Of a stretch of 7,825 nucleotides of DNA, positions 6,410 through 7,825 are shown one piece after another. Every line of letters begins with the position of its first letter. Position 1 is the stretch's first letter. The position numbers were made by a program, and so were the translations under genes. Below the pieces are notes generated by a model. It worked only from the letters and a program-made list of their open reading frames with translations. It made no database searches and had not been told where the DNA came from. Origin of the DNA: an uncultured Eubacteriales bacterium (GTDB lineage: Bacteria > Bacillota > Clostridia > Christensenellales > Borkfalkiaceae); contig CADBSX010000001.1 of NCBI GenBank assembly GCA_902797515.1, positions 1 through 7,825 on the forward strand, written 5' to 3'.

Positions 6410-6438
6410 ATTATACAATAAAAAACAAAAAAAGTTAA
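6410..6438 (-). promoter_or_regulatory. promoter of the tsaE-led cluster, predicted leaderless
   Basis: On the minus strand a perfect -10 box TATAAT (6415-6410) follows a 17-base A/T-rich spacer after TTAACT (6438-6433; 4 of 6 matches to TTGACA). Only six bases separate the -10 box from the tsaE ATG at 6403, so a normal start 7 bases downstream of the -10 falls on the A of the ATG. The transcript would carry no 5' leader. Confidence 0.65.
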
Positions 6439-6446
6439 GTGTTTTT

Positions 6447-6464
6447 ACGCCCGTGAAACGCCCG
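6447..6464. repeat. 11-bp-phased direct repeat between divergent promoters
   Basis: ACGCCCG occurs at 6447-6453 and again at 6458-6464, exactly 11 bases apart, about one helical turn. It lies just upstream of the tsaE -35 box (6433-6438) and about 50 bases upstream of the DUF368 -35 box, in an otherwise A/T-rich stretch. This arrangement is compatible with a site for a regulator binding one face of the helix. No regulator is encoded in the window, and a chance repeat cannot be excluded. Confidence 0.35.
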
Positions 6465-6514
6465 ATACCGCTTTTCGCATTTTATTTTCTTAACCAAAGC
6501 ATTATGATTTCATT

Positions 6515-6542
6515 TTGATTTTACCGCCGAATATGATATAAT
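6515..6542 (+). promoter_or_regulatory. extended -10 promoter for the DUF368 gene
   Basis: TTGATT (6515-6520), a 16-base spacer and TATAAT (6537-6542) preceded by TGA, giving the extended -10 form TGNTATAAT. Transcription should begin near 6549, leaving a leader of about 30 bases before the ATG at 6580. The leader contains no convincing Shine-Dalgarno sequence. Confidence 0.75.
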
Positions 6543-6579
6543 AATACTCGATTTTATTTTCAAAAGCGGTTTTTCGGCT

Positions 6580-7635
6580 ATGAAACTCAATGAAATGCGT
6601 TTAAAAGATTATATCGTAGTTTTTTTGAAAGGCGTGTTGCTCGGCCTTTTGAGTCTCGGCATACCGGGCGTGAGCGCCTCGACCGTAGGGATCATAGTCG
6701 GCATCTATTTTCTGATGGTCGAATCCATCGCGAATATCTTCAAGAACTTTAAAACCAACGTTAAATTTCTGCTCTCGCTCTCTCTCGGTTACGGCGCGGG
6801 CGCGGTCGGCGCGGCGTTTTCGGTCACGGTTCTCTTCAAGTTTTTCCCGTTCGCCGTCGCGTGCGTGATAATAGGCATCATACTCGGCTCGATCATAGAC
6901 TCCGTTTCCAAACTCAAAGGCGACTTCAAAAGCCTCGTGAACTGGATAGTCTTTTTCGCGGTGTTTATCCTTCTCGGCGTTTATAACTTCGTTATATCGA
7001 GCGGACAAAAACTGACTTTTCCGTCCGATCCGCACGTGTTCGACCTTATCTCGATGGCGTTCATAGGTTTTTTCACCTCGACTACTTTTATTATCCCGGG
7101 CGTCGATTTCGCCGTCGTATTCCTCTCTTTCGGAATATACTATCCGTTTATGAATATGCTCACGGAAATATTTTCCTTCGGCGCGGAAAACTATCTTTCG
7201 CGCCTTGTCGTGAACGTTCAGATACTCGGCTCGTATCTCGTCGGATACCTTCTCGGAATATTCCTTATTTCCAAACTTATCAAAAAACTCAACGACAGAT
7301 TCGGAAAACAGATGCAATTCGCGTCGTTCGCTTTCCTCGTCGCCGCGCCCGCGGTATTTTTGCAGAACTGCCTGTCGTCGGAAACTTTCTTTATAAGCGT
7401 TCCGCAAGCGATAGTCGGCGGTATCCTCGGCGTTTTATGCGTCGCGTTAATGATCGTGTTTATGAAATACGGCGATAAAAAGCACCGCGAACTTGAAGTG
7501 AAAACATTCGACGAGCCCGCCGCGGAAACGGCGAACGATACGGGCGGCGACGGAACGGATACCGTCGGAACGGAAAACGAAGAAACCGAGAACTGCGAAG
7601 AGAAAATTTCCGAAAACGGCGAAAAGACGGAATAA
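6580..7635 (+). CDS. DUF368 protein, likely undecaprenyl-phosphate translocase (PopT type)
   Basis: 351 residues, polytopic with roughly eight to ten hydrophobic segments up to about residue 296. Two related motifs mark DUF368: IPGVSAST...GIY (28-42) and IIPGVDF...SFGIY (171-187), consistent with an internal duplication. Both diverge from the usual PGVSGGT/PGSS-like wording. Members in Staphylococcus and Vibrio (PopT) return undecaprenyl phosphate from the outer to the inner membrane leaflet for reuse in wall synthesis, so the same role is inferred here. The C-terminus (about 301-351) is a hydrophilic, strongly acidic tail rich in Glu, Asp, Thr and Asn, with no recognised domain. The gene is monocistronic, divergent from the tsaE cluster, and ends at a strong terminator. 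ATG 6580 was chosen as the first after the promoter; ATG 6595 is possible, and neither has a clear ribosome-binding site. Confidence 0.88.
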   Translation: MKLNEMRLKDYIVVFLKGVLLGLLSLGIPGVSASTVGIIVGIYFLMVESIANIFKNFKTNVKFLLSLSLGYGAGAVGAAFSVTVLFKFFPFAVACVIIGIILGSIIDSVSKLKGDFKSLVNWIVFFAVFILLGVYNFVISSGQKLTFPSDPHVFDLISMAFIGFFTSTTFIIPGVDFAVVFLSFGIYYPFMNMLTEIFSFGAENYLSRLVVNVQILGSYLVGYLLGIFLISKLIKKLNDRFGKQMQFASFAFLVAAPAVFLQNCLSSETFFISVPQAIVGGILGVLCVALMIVFMKYGDKKHRELEVKTFDEPAAETANDTGGDGTDTVGTENEETENCEEKISENGEKTE

Positions 7636-7651
7636 CGTATATTATAAAAGT

Positions 7652-7693
7652 AAAAGCGGGGCTGTCGCATTGAAGTGCGACAGCCCCGCTTTT
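7652..7693. terminator. bidirectional Rho-independent terminator
   Basis: A perfect 18-bp inverted repeat, arms 7652-7669 and 7676-7693, around a 6-base loop TTGAAG. The stem has a GC-rich core (GCGGGGCTGTCGCA) flanked by AAAA on one side and TTTT on the other, so it can stop transcription from both directions. It starts 16 bases after the DUF368 stop and ends 8 bases before the stop codon of the convergent gene at 7702. Confidence 0.93.
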
Positions 7694-7701
7694 CCGTTAT
7701 T

Positions 7702-7825
7702 TTATTCAGCCCCTTTCTTAACGGCTCTCTGCGCCGTTTTCTTTTTTATAAGAGTAGATAAATAAACTACTTTTTGTCTGACCTCTTCGCTCTTCCTCTC
7801 GCGCCACTCTTCCGCGCTCTCGCCC
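7702..7825 (-). CDS. 3' end of a hypothetical protein (partial)
   Basis: On the minus strand an open frame enters from beyond the window and ends with TAA at 7704-7702, giving 40 C-terminal residues. They are highly charged and probably helical: an acidic/arginine stretch (EEWRERKSEEVRQK), a short hydrophobic patch (VVYLSTLI), then a basic end (KKKTAQRAVKKGAE). The protein family cannot be recognised from this fragment. The convergent position directly against the bidirectional terminator supports a real gene end here. Confidence 0.6.
   Translation of the reverse strand, partial: GESAEEWRERKSEEVRQKVVYLSTLIKKKTAQRAVKKGAE

Noticed and set aside
6467..6570. Inverted repeat ACCGCTTTT / AAAAGCGGT about 90 bases apart
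   Set aside because: Only one arm lies in the predicted DUF368 transcript, and such short GC/A-T words are frequent in this sequence, so a hairpin or operator role is not supported.
6601..7407. Long open frame on the minus strand inside the DUF368 gene
   Set aside because: It is a highly charged shadow of a clear membrane-protein gene, with no promoter, ribosome-binding site or recognisable motif.

Overview
The window looks like a chromosomal housekeeping region from a Gram-positive-type bacterium, most likely an uncultured Clostridia-like Firmicute of moderate GC. The reasons are the gene content (a TsaE-TsaB-RimI block, Ddl, a membrane-fused MurF-like ligase, VanZ, a DUF368 protein) and Firmicutes-style protein sequences. 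The taxon is an inference; no 16S or other marker gene is present. No mobile element, phage gene or CRISPR array is visible.

Layout, left to right. At 1-119 on the minus strand lies the 5' half of a tRNA-Arg(ACG), cut by the window edge, preceded by a degraded tandem copy of the same tRNA. A near-consensus promoter at 218-246 reads toward both. From 254 to 6403 there is an eight-gene minus-strand cluster. In transcription order it is tsaE, tsaB, rimI, an alpha/beta hydrolase, a MurF-like ligase with an N-terminal membrane domain, ddl, a ZIP metal transporter and a VanZ-family protein. Several junctions overlap by 4 bp (ATGA twice, TTGA once), which suggests translational coupling. A divergent intergenic region (6404-6579) holds a promoter on each side and a helically phased direct repeat. 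A DUF368 membrane protein (6580-7635) runs on the plus strand. It ends at a strong bidirectional terminator hairpin (7652-7693), beyond which the 3' end of another minus-strand gene is visible to the window end.

How the genes relate. TsaE and TsaB belong to the tRNA t6A pathway and RimI is the usual neighbour that acetylates ribosomal protein S18; tsaD, often the next gene, is absent here. Ddl makes D-Ala-D-Ala and MurF normally attaches it to the UDP-MurNAc-tripeptide, so those two adjacent genes form a cell-wall module. DUF368 proteins are known as undecaprenyl-phosphate translocases, which recycle the lipid carrier for the same pathway. The window therefore joins translation-quality genes to envelope genes.

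The points most worth a second look are the replacement of the usual MurF N-terminal domain by a five-helix membrane domain, the predicted leaderless start of tsaE at the head of the cluster, an alpha/beta hydrolase whose conserved reading frame extends upstream of its first ATG without a normal start codon, and the decayed tRNA-Arg duplicate.
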